This document shows positions 1 through 10,687 of a stretch of DNA of 64,000 nt, piece after piece (positions within the stretch are counted from its first letter, which is position 1; each line of letters begins with the position of its first letter). The stretch is taken from contig JAILWY010000009.1 of assembly GCA_022113835.1 (NCBI GenBank), positions 13,554,001-13,618,000 on the forward strand. The letters are read 5' to 3'. The translations under genes and the position numbers were made by a program. Source of the DNA: Atopsyche davidsoni (Eukaryota > Arthropoda > Insecta > Trichoptera > Hydrobiosidae). The notes below the pieces were generated by a model that saw only the letters and a list, made by a program, of their open reading frames with translations, was not told the origin of the DNA and searched no databases.

Positions 1-799
1 GGTAAATTGTCATCCCCTAATACTTGAGTATTCGATTTATAGAAAAGACACGAGTAACCTTCTACGTGATACAGATAAGATATATTTCCAAAATATAATA
101 TCTCTATCGATCTACTTACGGTTTTTTTCGTTTTATTTTATATTTTATCTAAAATATTTTTTCTTTTTTATTCAATGGTTTTTGAAAATAAGCTTAAAGG
201 ATAAGGTGCGCGTTATTTTTTTTGAAGAGATGTATTTTTCTTCTTAACTCTGCCTTCTTGGATTAAAACCTTGCGTTTTCCTCTTTATATGGCACATAAC
301 AATGTTAAATAGTTTATTATACATGTTGTATAAATGTATATCATGAATCCCCTGCTATACCCTCCTTACCAAATCAATGTTTATTTGTAAGGCTTTAATT
401 TTATATGGTTAGTTTATTATTGAATTGTTAGAAACATTGTCTCTTCACCTTGTATTCTAGGGTTCAATTGTCGTTCGCCATAAGCAGACAATTTAATATG
501 CATTAATTTGCGAATTTAACTACATACTGATTCAAATAAAATTATCTTTGACTGCTTTCATAAATTGTTTATTTATATCAAATAAATCCAAATAATAATT
601 TTAGCAAACGAGAATACAATCTGTTAGGAATTCTTACATAAGCTCTTGAAATAAATTATTACCAAAATAATGCAGATGATATTTTCCTATGATAAATATA
701 AATAGCGGGTCGCATTCCCGACGTGGGCTGCATCCTTTTGTCCCACTTTGCAAACAATGTGCTAATGCCAAACTTTCGTGAACCTTTACTTCTGAAATC
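1..799. other. AT-rich non-coding stretch
   Basis: Nothing recognisable as a gene or repeat is seen. The sequence is AT-rich with short homopolymer runs. A modestly GC-richer patch starts near 705 and leads into the tandem repeat that follows. Confidence 0.6.
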
Positions 800-935
800 T
801 CCTGTCTTTCTTTTATTAGTTCAGCTCTTGTTGCTCTGAGATCTTCTTTCTTTTTCTTATTAGTTCCTTCCGTATATTTCTGCCCTTGTTGCTCCGAGAT
901 CTTCTGTCTTTTTTTTTATTAGTTCTTCCGTTCTT
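800..935. repeat. Short diverged tandem repeat, about 2.5 units
   Basis: Each unit is built around the words TTGTTGCTC(T/C)GAGATCTTC and TTATTAGTTC, separated by T-rich runs. GAGATCTTC closes the first two units (about 838-846 and 896-904) and TTATTAGTTC recurs three times. Spacing is about 55-60 bases and the third unit is partial. The units differ by small indels in the T-runs, as expected of slippage. No coding frame runs through it. Confidence 0.75.
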
Positions 936-2400
936 GGGGCACTTCCGCCATCTTCGCTCCACGTTCTAATTATTGCGAAATTTGCATCCTCGGTTTGTTT
1001 TCCGTTTCGAGAATTCGCGGCTTTTTGTATTGACTCCTTTTGTCAGATTTTCATGCTTTGCCTTTTGAAGTCGGAATATCTTTGCAATTACCGATAATCC
1101 TTGTTCTGTTTTTGTATCATTATGCATCGAGAATACGTTTGATATTCTTTCAGTCGCTAATAAGAATAATGTGGTCGTTAAATAATCATCATAAAAAATA
1201 CTATAATGCTAGTTAAATGGTATCTTCAAGAGCTCGTCGATAGTAATAAAGTCAGCATTCTGTATATATCATAAAGATACTTCTATGTTGCAAGTAGGTA
1301 CTTAAATTCATTGATATGTCAAAGTTAATTTGTGAACTTTATTTTTTAAATCATTATATATTTAATTTGGCTTGTTCGTTCAGTAATCAAGAAATCTCAG
1401 CTTCTATCCCTGCACTGGCAAATGAATTCCAATCGTTTGTATTTGGGCTCATGCTAGTTTTACTTTGGTCAAAAGCTATAAGTTTTGACGTTGCATATGT
1501 CGATTTCATTTATTTAATCCAATCCTTATTTATTAAATGCTAACAGATTTTAATATATAGAAATAAGTCTTATAAAACCCTTTTTTGGACAGTGTTTTAT
1601 AATAATTATAATCTAAAACTCTTGTAGTTTTTGAAATATTATTTTATAATTGTACACACATACATTATAATTAATTATGAAGTTTATAAAAAAATTATTT
1701 AACCTATTGTTTGCTTATTAAAATTTATTTACACTAAAATAGTTCTAATGGTATTAAACTTAATCTATACCCATAAAATATTCATTAAATTCAACGAAAC
1801 AGTAACTTATCAAATGAAACCTGCCAAATACCATATCTATTTAACTATCATATATTATTTCATCGTTGATATAATGTATCAAATTAATTATTGGTTTTAA
1901 TCCATACATGATATTCTTCCGCCACTTCCTATTAAATATTTACTAATGCCATGATATTCTACCATGCTGAAGTAATATTTATTTATGTAATTTAAAAAAC
2001 TTTATTTATTGTTGTATTGAAAAAAATATTTATTTACTGAAAGTGATAGTTTTACAAACAAAATAAATAGTTACAATTCTGCAGACAGTTTTTTTTTTAT
2101 TTGGATTGTTAAGTTTACTATACATCTTCTGGTTTTATTACACACAAATTGAAAAGGAAAGTTTCTATGGCTGATAAAGTTGCCGTTAATTATCTTGCCA
2201 TTGGCTTCTTAGCTCAAACATTTCACTCATTCACAATCATTTACTTTTGAAACATTAATACCTACTGTTATATTCAGACAATTAAACCTTTAAAAACAAT
2301 TAAGTATCTCAAAAAATATTTTTACAATTACATAATAAGAATCAAGTCGATCGAAATATTATCCGTTTTCACACCACAAAACAAAAAAGATAGAAACACC
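936..2400. other. AT-rich non-coding stretch with a small GC-richer patch
   Basis: The first about 100 bases are GC-richer and contain CCGCCATCTTCG near 951, a YY1/Pho-type word. The rest is AT-rich. An open frame at 1316-1543 (75 codons) has the composition of translated AT-rich DNA and no recognisable domain, so it is not called. Confidence 0.5.
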
Positions 2401-2570
2401 CAAGACTTTGCGCTGAAAAAGTGCCCCTTCGCGATAACAACCTTTTTGCTGGTAGATGTATTTTTTATAAGAAGTCCCGAGATGGCGGCCTATCCGCCAT
2501 CTTGCCGACGCCATGTTGTTGAAGGCGACAAGGCTGCGGCGGGGCAGGCTTTGCATTACAGTCTCATTTA
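2401..2570. promoter_or_regulatory. GC island with inverted YY1/Pho-type motif pair
   Basis: This GC-rich island in AT-rich DNA contains a perfect 9-bp inverted repeat, AGATGGCGG (2480-2488) and CCGCCATCT (2494-2502), with a 5-base spacer. A third GCCAT word follows near 2510. AAGATGGCGGC is the established binding consensus of the zinc-finger factor YY1, whose fly orthologue is Pleiohomeotic, a Polycomb recruiter. Both arms match it. Short open frames exist on both strands but none is a known protein. A regulatory role is inference from motif content. Confidence 0.4.
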
Positions 2571-3113
2571 TCCGAAGCTAATTCCAGAAAGACTCAAAAT
2601 CGAATTATCTAGGAAACCACTACTGGGTGATTTGGAATCCTGCCTGCAATAAAAGTTCTTTAAATACTTTTAAACATTATTTTAATATTTCGTTTCATTC
2701 TTGTGGTTGTTGATACAATTTATTGAATCTAAGGTAATGAAGCTTATTATATATAATATTTTACGAATCATATCGTCAAAGTGTGTGTGTATGTAGCGTC
2801 TGAATATTTTAATAGGATAGACCAAAATTCTGCACATGTTAAGGCTTAATATGATAAATTATTAAAACTGTTTAGATTTAAACAGTTTCAGTTTAACCAT
2901 AATTCATTCATTCAATATATCGTTAATTTATTGGTACGATCTAATTCAATAAATTAATTTATTCTTATTTGATTATTAATGCGATATGCCTAAAACCTAT
3001 TTATGCTTAAAATAACTGTTTTATCAAGTCAACAAGAAGTCTTTTCTTCATCATGAATTTTTCGGTTTTCTGTAGAATAATATTATATAGCTAAAATATT
3101 CCCTAGTTAGTAA
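2571..3113. other. AT-rich non-coding stretch
   Basis: No gene is seen. A perfect 10-bp inverted repeat with a 4-base spacer lies at 2865-2888 (AAACTGTTTA and its complement). It is too short and AT-rich to interpret. Confidence 0.5.
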
Positions 3114-3416
3114 GCAATTTACATTCAAAACTATTATCAGGCATTCGATCTTTATCCAAAAATCAGGTACACCCCCGCAGATAGGCTGGGTTTCGAAGCG
3201 TCTAGACACCTCTCAGTCGCGAGGCCTCGCTATTGTCCATTGTGCTTACAGAGCTTTAGAAAGACTTGAAAGTTCGAAGTTGTTGGCGGAAGTCTGACTT
3301 CAGTAGAGACGGGAATAATAATTGGTGATATTAGCGGACCACAGAAACATCGCTTTGGTTTCTACGTTGAACGGCTTCGTGGGCACTGCTACCCGATAGA
3401 CGACCCTGTCGGTTAG
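3114..3416 (+). other. Possible decayed coding remnant: 100-codon frame with one internal stop
   Basis: One forward frame stays open from 3114 to a TAG at 3414-3416, apart from a single TGA at 3267-3269. It crosses a GC-richer patch whose codons look more protein-like than nearby translations, with residues such as RYCPLC before the stop and HRFGFYVERLRGHCYP after it. I recognise no family. It could be a decayed exon, a retrocopy, a transposon fragment or a chance frame in a GC island. No splice signals, start or tail point to one of these. Confidence 0.2.
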
Positions 3417-3689
3417 CAGACACACTGGAGAGATATACTTAACTTCTTAACTCCAACAATGTACCACAGCGAGAATGATTCATTATTATTGAGATTTCTG
3501 CATTACAATAAGAATTTCTGAAATTTTTATTGCTATTGTTACTTATATCAAAATCATGGGTCTTGAAAGCTCTCGTGTTAATTAATCGTTAATATCTTCG
3601 CTTATATGTATTGCTTCTTAAGCGACCTCTACAGATATACAAATCACTTTTGAAGTGTCTTGTGAGAATCACTTAACACTGACCTATTA

Positions 3690-3835
3690 AACACGGCACC
3701 CGATGCGCTCACTCCGTCGTCTCACAAGCGCCCATTCATCTGGTCGGGGCTGACCGATCCAATTACGATTTGCTTCGCCGCAGATGCTACACCCGGGCAC
3801 GTGCCCGGCAACTTGCTCCGAGACTAGAAAAACTA
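3690..3835. promoter_or_regulatory. GC island with E-box inside a 16-bp palindrome
   Basis: This CpG-containing island lies in AT-rich sequence. At 3793-3808 there is a perfect 16-bp palindrome, CCGGGCACGTGCCCGG, centred on the bHLH E-box CACGTG (3798-3803). No reading frame of interest crosses it. A regulatory role is inference from composition and the palindromic site. Confidence 0.35.
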
Positions 3836-5130
3836 ACAAATACAAAAGTGATAAGACAACCATAATTAAAGATTTGTTTCGTTGTCACTTTGCCATTGCC
3901 AAATCGTTGGAATAACATACTAATATATTAATGAATGAGTTCAAAATTTCAGATTGGAGATAATTACGACAAGTTTGTTATTTACTGTGTAGAGTGAAAT
4001 CACATTAGGGCTAGTTACACACAAGGTTTTATCTCTATGAATTTTTTCCTATTTTTACAGAGAATTGAATTTTTTTTTACTCCATTCGTATTCAAACCCA
4101 GAATCTTACGGGTAGCAAGCAATTGTGTTAAACATTGTTGGTTTTCCAGACGATCCGTGAGCTTTTACACGTATAATAAGCTGTGATTTCGTGTGTGATA
4201 CTGTAAAAATGTTTTCGTTTTTTAGAAACACCACGGGTTCTTATCATTTCCCCGAACGCCCTTCGCGTGGCTCTCTCCATAATATTAAGCTATTGATAAA
4301 ATTTGTTCAATCAATGGTATCACTTTGGCAGGGACGTTCTTTTAATAAAGATTGTGAGTTTGCACATATCTATTTAATATGTGTGGTTTATTTAGTTTCG
4401 TTAGCAAACTTCAAAAAATACAAATGGCTAAACGCTGCTTTCTATTTACATCAAATATAACTTGAGCACCAATCACTTTTCAACTTTGAATATTAAAATA
4501 TTGTGTATGAATTCTTGGACGTGGATCTTGCATCTTAAAATGCTTTTACACATATTTTATTACAAAGTATGTGTGGCTATCTAAATATATAAAATCAGCA
4601 ATATAATTATTAAAAAAATAGTGTTTGAATGTAACTGCTAAAAAATACACATGAGAATTCGTTGTGGTACGTTCGTACTCATCGCGAAGCACTAATCAAC
4701 ATAATCAGTTATCGCAAGCGTGCATAAAGATTATTACTATGGACTTTTTAACGTGCCTTTTTTTTACAAAGTTGATTGCTTTCCGAAATATCCGTATATT
4801 TTTTTCTACAGCATATTCGTTTTTTGCTGCAATTTTTAAAGCCACAATTTTAAAAATGGCCAGTCTACCGAGATACGATCGTTGACTCAAGTAGGTTATT
4901 CTAGAAGACGACATTGGGCGCTATAACCAAGGGTAATAACAATAAATTCTTGTTTTTTGGGAAAAAATGGCTGCTCGAGGATAACATATAGTAATCTGAA
5001 TTTCCCTCGGTCCTTGTCTATAGCCGCCATTGTTTCTTTTGTCCGCGGTTGTGTTTCTGTATTGCTCCAATCATAACCCGATTGATGAAATGTTTTGACG
5101 TTCTCAATCCAGCCTTACCGTTTTACTGCA
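3836..5130. other. AT-rich non-coding stretch
   Basis: No gene is seen. Open frames at 4191-4460 and 4664-4914 occur on both strands over the same AT-rich bases and show no domain. A YY1-like GCCGCCATTGTT word lies near 5024 in a slightly GC-richer patch. Confidence 0.5.
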
Positions 5131-5699
5131 CAGTGGCGTAAACTTATTTAGAATATATTATTTTTAATTCAACATCATTGTTGTTTTTTTTTTTGTACAT
5201 GTACTTTCGTAAAAAAAATTGCATTGCCTTGTCTACGACAAATGTGATAATCAAGCGACTAGAAGCTTACGCACAATTAGTAGTAAGCGTCTTCATGTCT
5301 GTAAGAATTGTTATATCCTACCGATTATTAAAAATCAATTTATTTAATCGTGGATGTTGATGTGGGCTTTAGACTTTAATAATAACTTATCTGCTAGTGA
5401 AAATATATGCAACTTTTTTCTTATCATTTTATGTCACCGTTTACATTTTTCAACTCATTCACATTTAAAAACAAATGAAATATACATATAAGTAGGTAAA
5501 AAATTAATAATAAAAATATATATAAATTACAAAAGAAGTTTTAGTGTTATTTTTTATTTACCTCGAGAACTCATAAAATACAAACGGCTGTATGAAATCA
5601 AACTCGATTTAAAACTCACTCTTTCAAATTGACAAAGGCTGTCATGCTAACTGATATAAGAGGCTATCAAATAGCTATTTTCTTCGCGTTACGCCACTG
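5131..5699. mobile_element. Candidate TIR DNA transposon remnant (CAGTGGCGTAA ends)
   Basis: The left end begins CAGTGGCGTAA at 5131 and the right end, read on the opposite strand from 5699, begins with the same 11 bases. CAGTGGCGTA-type termini are a known pattern in several cut-and-paste families, including hAT. The about 569-bp interior is AT-rich with no transposase, so this would be a non-autonomous copy. No convincing target-site duplication flanks it (TTACTGCA against GTAGTATA), which is the main weakness. Confidence 0.4.
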
Positions 5700-8399
5700 G
5701 TAGTATACATATTTCAAATAAATGATGGTCTAATTGAACCCTCGAAAACCCGCTGGCCCTTTTTTTCCTCTACATCCTCTGAAATATAAATTTCGCCTTT
5801 GTAATCTCTTAATGCTTATGAATTATTTATTCTCCTGGCCTTTGGACCCATTTTAATGCGAAAATCTATCCTCGACTCAAAGATATTAAACCTGCGTTAT
5901 CAAAAACAAATAGAACCTTATTTCACAACTCACCTTTGCGTTTAAAAAACGCGTTATTACCTGAATGCGAATTAAAGCTACGGATGTTTTGTATTTTGCT
6001 TCCCGCAGACGTTTATTTCTGGAAATGTGTACCTGTCCTTTATTTGTAAATCGTTAGCAGATATTGGATATTCTCATTACATTGGTTTGTTTTTTTTTTT
6101 CAATTATTTTTAACGAATTCTTTTAACACAATATATATTCATGGCAGCATAAAGAAGAAAAAAATGGTAGCATAAATTCTTATAAATATTGCATAAGTCA
6201 GTTGTGTATGATTGAGCTAACGATTACTTTTAAATATTAATGTCACATGCGGAAACAACTGAACCCAGAATGTCTTAACGAGGAATCCATAAACCTTACT
6301 ACTCGGTAAGAATATTAGCCCGCAAGAAGGGAAAAAGACAAACGATCTACGGGTTTATAAGTCATTGCGGCTGTCCGGCTTTTTCCCCTTGTGACTCGAT
6401 CAAAATTCACATTAGTGAAAAATTTTACTGGTGGAAGTAATTTATAATATTTACAAAATTGAATATATTTTTGCTGCATCCGAACTTGAATGCAGAATTC
6501 CAAATAGCAAGCTAACCACTGCACTAAGACAGTATAATTTTTATATATTTATTAGATTTAATGTGTAGTCAGCGATGTGTGATGTATTTCAATGCTTTTG
6601 GTTACTGACTTTCTTTACCGACCTTTCAAAACAAAAGGGCGTGTACAATTTTTAATAACCACTAATGCCAATTCAAGCTACTAATTAGTACACGATCAAA
6701 GACCACAGCCAATTGGCGCTTTTTAATTTCAAATTCATACTTTTAAAATTCTCCAATTCATTTTCTTTTTTATTATTCGCCATTAGAATTTTCGCTCTCC
6801 AAGTGTTTATTTTGCGGCCATAATTGAAGCAATTCCATAGACTTGTAATTTTCTCGCTGTAAAAAAAACTGTGTTCGCTGGATTGCGTATTTTAGTATTT
6901 ATCGTCGCGGCAATAAAGCACTCAAAGCAACCCTCATTCTCGCTGCGCGGAATATATTTGATAAAAAAAACTTGTCAGCAATGGAGAAAGTCTTTTGTGT
7001 AACGATTCATGAAAAGTATTCACTCTTTAACAAAAGTATATTTCTAACTAAGTCGAATTATCTAAATCAGGTCATTAAACATTCCACAGTCGACAAACAG
7101 CTATCTTCGTGATTATTGATTGGAGTTGATCTTGTAAACGCGCTCCGATGAATACATTTACACTGTCAGTATTTACCATATTGATTTCATTAAAGTTGCT
7201 ATAGTCATATACCAATTTTTTTGTTTGTTTTATTAATGTAGTATTAATTTTATTATTATGTGTTATATTCAAATAAAAGTCTTTAGAATTTAATATAAAA
7301 TTCGCGTTTTCTAAATCAAATTAAATGTGAGAACACTTTATATTCATATGAAAATATCTAATTTATAAAACGTGAAAGACGTTGATCTTAAAACTTTTTT
7401 GCCTTTATATATAAATATTTTTTTAAAAAGTGATTTGAAATGATTAAAAATAATAAGATCTTATCTCTAAATCAAATAAAAATAAGATCAAAAAACTGAT
7501 CGCATAGTAATGAAATAAACGCTGTTTTTTTTTATTCATCATGAACCATTTCGTTCCTAAATAAGGTGGACAACTCTTTTTTTTTTTTTAAATGTTGTCA
7601 GTGTACATAACATAAAAGAAAAAAAACTTATCATTATAACACCACAAAAAATAATCAATGAACTCAAACATATTTATATCGCAACTGAATTCAATTTTAA
7701 AATAACTGATAAAATTTGTTTTTCGCACAAAACTATCTCCAGTGCAGGTCATGATGTCTCTGTTTTCAGATATCTTTTCATTTTTATCAACAATTTTGTT
7801 TTGCTTGACCATCGGCTGTTTACGTGATATATATTTGAAATAATGTTGATTAATTGTACGAGTATAATAATCACATTTTTTTAGTATCACACAAAGTTAA
7901 AAGCAATTAGGTACTTTGTTTTAAGCAATTTTCATTTGTTATTTTTTTTCACTAAAATTGTGTGTAATATCTAAAAGACTTGAACAACACTTGTCAGGGA
8001 TAGAATCTGTTTTAAAACCAGTTAAATAATTTGTCTGTTTTTTTTTTTAAATTAAATTCGATTTTTCGATGAAAGCAGATCGATTTACTATAGTATAATG
8101 CGTTAGCGGGTTGCGGCTTTACAAATCAAATTACAATACAAATTTCCCCGTTCAATATCAAACTGCATGCTCTATGTTTTGCCGAGAAAATTTAATTAAA
8201 TTTAAAAATTATTTTTAATTTATACAAAGGGATTCTTTTTTGAATGCTAGTTTACACTGGAGAACAAATTGGGTATTTTCAAGACTGCTAGTTACTTAAA
8301 ATTCCTAAAGGGTGTGTAGTGAAATAATCCGTATACATTTTCCAGCACGTACTAACTGGGCGCATTGTTGTATTGATTTATGCAGGCAGATTTATTAGT
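5700..8399. other. AT-rich non-coding stretch with two GC-richer patches
   Basis: No gene is seen. Patches at about 6290-6420 and 6690-6970 are GC-richer. The second holds a TTGCGGCCATAATTG word similar in style to the palindrome at 26,396. Open frames at 6315-6524, 7075-7272 and 7588-7890 (all minus) translate to low-complexity, Lys/Asn/Ile/Phe-rich sequence without domains. Confidence 0.5.
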
Positions 8400-8560
8400 G
8401 AACTTTTTATTTCCCTTTGGAGGTTTTACCATTAGTTATGGGCACTTTGGCCCGCATCCGCCGGGCGGCCCGCCCCGGCCGTGTTACTTATCGTGTAACT
8501 TGCCGGATTATCCTCGGGACGCCATTCGCATACTGATCGTTGCCGACCTATGAAGTATTG
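8400..8560. promoter_or_regulatory. CpG-rich GC island
   Basis: A compact island around 8445-8520 contains CCGCCGGGCGGCCCGCC and is sharply GC-rich against its flanks. No exon-like frame is seen. It resembles the other islands in the window and is a candidate conserved non-coding element by inference only. Confidence 0.3.
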
Positions 8561-8989
8561 TCTATTTACTTAATGCTAGTTTCTTGAAAGACTGGCGAGT
8601 TCTAACGACTCAGTAAATATACTAAATTTCATGGAAAAATAATGAATCTTTTAGATCGTGAAATTTTTTTTATTCTGATTCATTTTTTTACATATTTGTA
8701 CTGACATGTACATTGTTGGTAAAATAATATTCTGCCAAATCAAAACGGGGATTTTCAAGGTGTTGTTGATATGGGGATTGATTCTAAAAAGGTTTTATGT
8801 TTTTATAAAGAAACGCTGACTTTAACCTCTAAGCCACTAGATTTTTTAAACCTATTATATAATACATTAATGAGTTTATAAAACATCAATTTTTTTTATT
8901 AATTATGAAATAAATAATAAAATTGTCTGTATTAAAAATGTCAACGTTTGCAATCAAACGGAGTGGGTACTAAAATACTTCAATCTAAA

Positions 8990-9316
8990 AATTATAAGCG
9001 TGCAGATAATCGAAGCTATAAAAGCGAGAATTGAGACAGCACGCAGCACATTCAACAACTTGAGAAAAGTATTATGCTCAAGAGACATAACATTAAAAAC
9101 TCGCCGGCGATTCACCAAGTGTTATGTCGTCTTAGTTCACAGTTATAGACTTGAAGCCTGAACACTAAGACAGCTGATTGTCCACGGCAAAATCGAAGGG
9201 AAAAGGTGGATGCGGAATTCACGCACGTGGCTGAAAGTTGAAAGTACGGCAGAAATAACGAGACTGAAATGGTCACCAACCTTCTATGAGGAGAGGCACC
9301 AGAAGAAGAAGATTAA
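8990..9316 (+). pseudogene. Non-LTR retrotransposon (LINE) 3'-end remnant, C-terminal part of ORF2
   Basis: A forward frame from about 9000 reads like the region after the reverse-transcriptase domain of insect LINEs. It includes RIETARSTFNNLRKVLCSRD, then a CYVVLVHSYRLEA segment, then GKIEGKR and WLKVESTAEI. In such proteins the middle segment normally continues EAWTL. Here the Trp position is a TGA stop (9159-9161), and the following TLR joins straight to QLIVHGKIEGKR, implying an in-frame deletion of several tens of codons. The frame continues past the stop and ends in an AAG-rich tract (about 9302-9316) near the usual end. The copy is 5'-truncated, interrupted and dead. Family membership rests on these motifs, and I do not assign a clade. 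Confidence 0.75.
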
Positions 9317-9660
9317 TCGGGCGTGTTCCGTCTACAAGCGAGCTACGACAGCATGGGATGGTGCCCGCCGAGATCGACGCTTAATGTCAAATGCATCTTC
9401 TGCCCGGGGGCCGTCCATTGAAACAAAGCCGTCGTCGAAAGTTTCCCGCAGCCCTGGTCGGGGCTTCCCCGCTGCCTCCGCCCGGTTTATCCCCGCTTGT
9501 CTCTTTGTCCGCGACGACAATAATTACACCCCCTCCCCTGCCGCGCCCCCGCCCTCTCGTAAACGAGCTCCCAGCAGATGTGGGGCAAACGAAAGCACTG
9601 GAGTAGGTGCAACCATTGAAACGTTTTGTTTCTTTTGTTTTGGTTCTTACGCTGTTGAGT
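9317..9660. promoter_or_regulatory. GC-rich island between LINE remnant and SINE
   Basis: This strongly GC- and CpG-rich stretch (about 9350-9600) has C-rich runs. Overlapping frames are open on both strands (9210-9677 plus, 9391-9606 plus, 9332-9520 minus, 9487-9699 minus). That is the signature of stop-poor GC-rich DNA rather than a gene. It could be a regulatory island or the GC-rich part of an unrecognised repeat. Confidence 0.3.
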
Positions 9661-9870
9661 GTGTTCTGGATATATAATTATGTCACTCTTATCATGCACC
9701 GGCCATGTAAGCTTGGGATGTAAGATGTGGGTTCAAATCCCACACAAATCACGCTGATATTTTTTTAATCAATTTTCAATTTTTGAAAAAATGTGCTTAA
9801 TCATTATCAATCAATGAAACCTGTATGGGCAAAATCGTACTTTCTGTGAGACGGTCTTCACAAAAATCAA
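9661..9870 (+). repeat. tRNA-derived SINE-like element
   Basis: A tRNA-type T-arm is present: stem GTGGG (9727-9731), 7-base loop TTCAAAT, stem CCCAC (9739-9743). It embeds the polymerase III B-box GGTTCAAATCC (9730-9740). The A-box side is degenerate and no acceptor stem can be folded, so this is not a functional tRNA. The body at 9795-9870 matches 32,239-32,315 at about 71 of 76 positions, which shows a dispersed family. Both copies include the near-palindrome TGTGAGACGGTCTTCACA. The left boundary is uncertain. Confidence 0.6.
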
Positions 9871-10687
9871 GTACAAAAGTACATGTGTACAATTGCCGAG
9901 AGTAATGCCGTATCAGGAGCAGAACGCACACATAATTATCTAACATAATTAACTATCACACTTTTCAGGTGGATTATAAGTAGTTAGGTAATAAAAAAAC
10001 ACATTAAACAAAAAAAAACAACTTTTTTCCACTCATTGCGGCTTATGTGCATTTGGCACCATCAATTGTAGTGAGATGACAAAATCTTTATAAATATTGG
10101 TGTGTTTGTTTATACAAGGGAAAATGGTTCGAATAGGTGAGGTTTTTATTTTTAGCGTATTCTATCACATTAAATTATTTAAAAATATAATAATAACCTT
10201 TAGGCCTGCGCTAAAATATATTTTCAATTGGTTTCATGTATAAGAAGCTATTTAATTATATTTTTATTGACTGTCAATTATTATTTGACGCAATTACAAT
10301 AATTGACTATTCAATAAATATTTAAAGCTAAATGTGAAGCTAAAATTAAAAATTATTTTCAAGTGTTACACAAAAAACTATCATAGTGTTGATGTCGTAA
10401 TTTTTTTTTTTATGTAGAAGTTTCAATTTAAAAAAAAATACTCGTCGCACGCCGTTTATATAATATGTACATACAGCGTACACTTGTGTTTGTGTATTGG
10501 GTAAACATTACTTTGTAGTGTAGCTGTTCGTGCATTTTACCTCCTTGTATAATATATAAAGAGCAGTGCTCCGTACATCGGACACTGTACCTAAAGCTGT
10601 GGATACATACGATCTACTTGCGGTCTGACATATTAAATTTCATGAATCGACCTTTGTATGATGTCAACATATGTCTTTTGTCTTAAA
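9871..10687. other. AT-rich non-coding stretch
   Basis: No gene is seen. A TATA-like stretch and the short palindrome GAGCAGTGCTC lie near 10,552-10,570 in a slightly richer patch, without further promoter evidence. Confidence 0.5.

Noticed and set aside
9727..9743. tRNA gene
   Set aside because: Only the T-arm folds. There is no acceptor stem, anticodon arm or good A-box, so it fits a SINE head.
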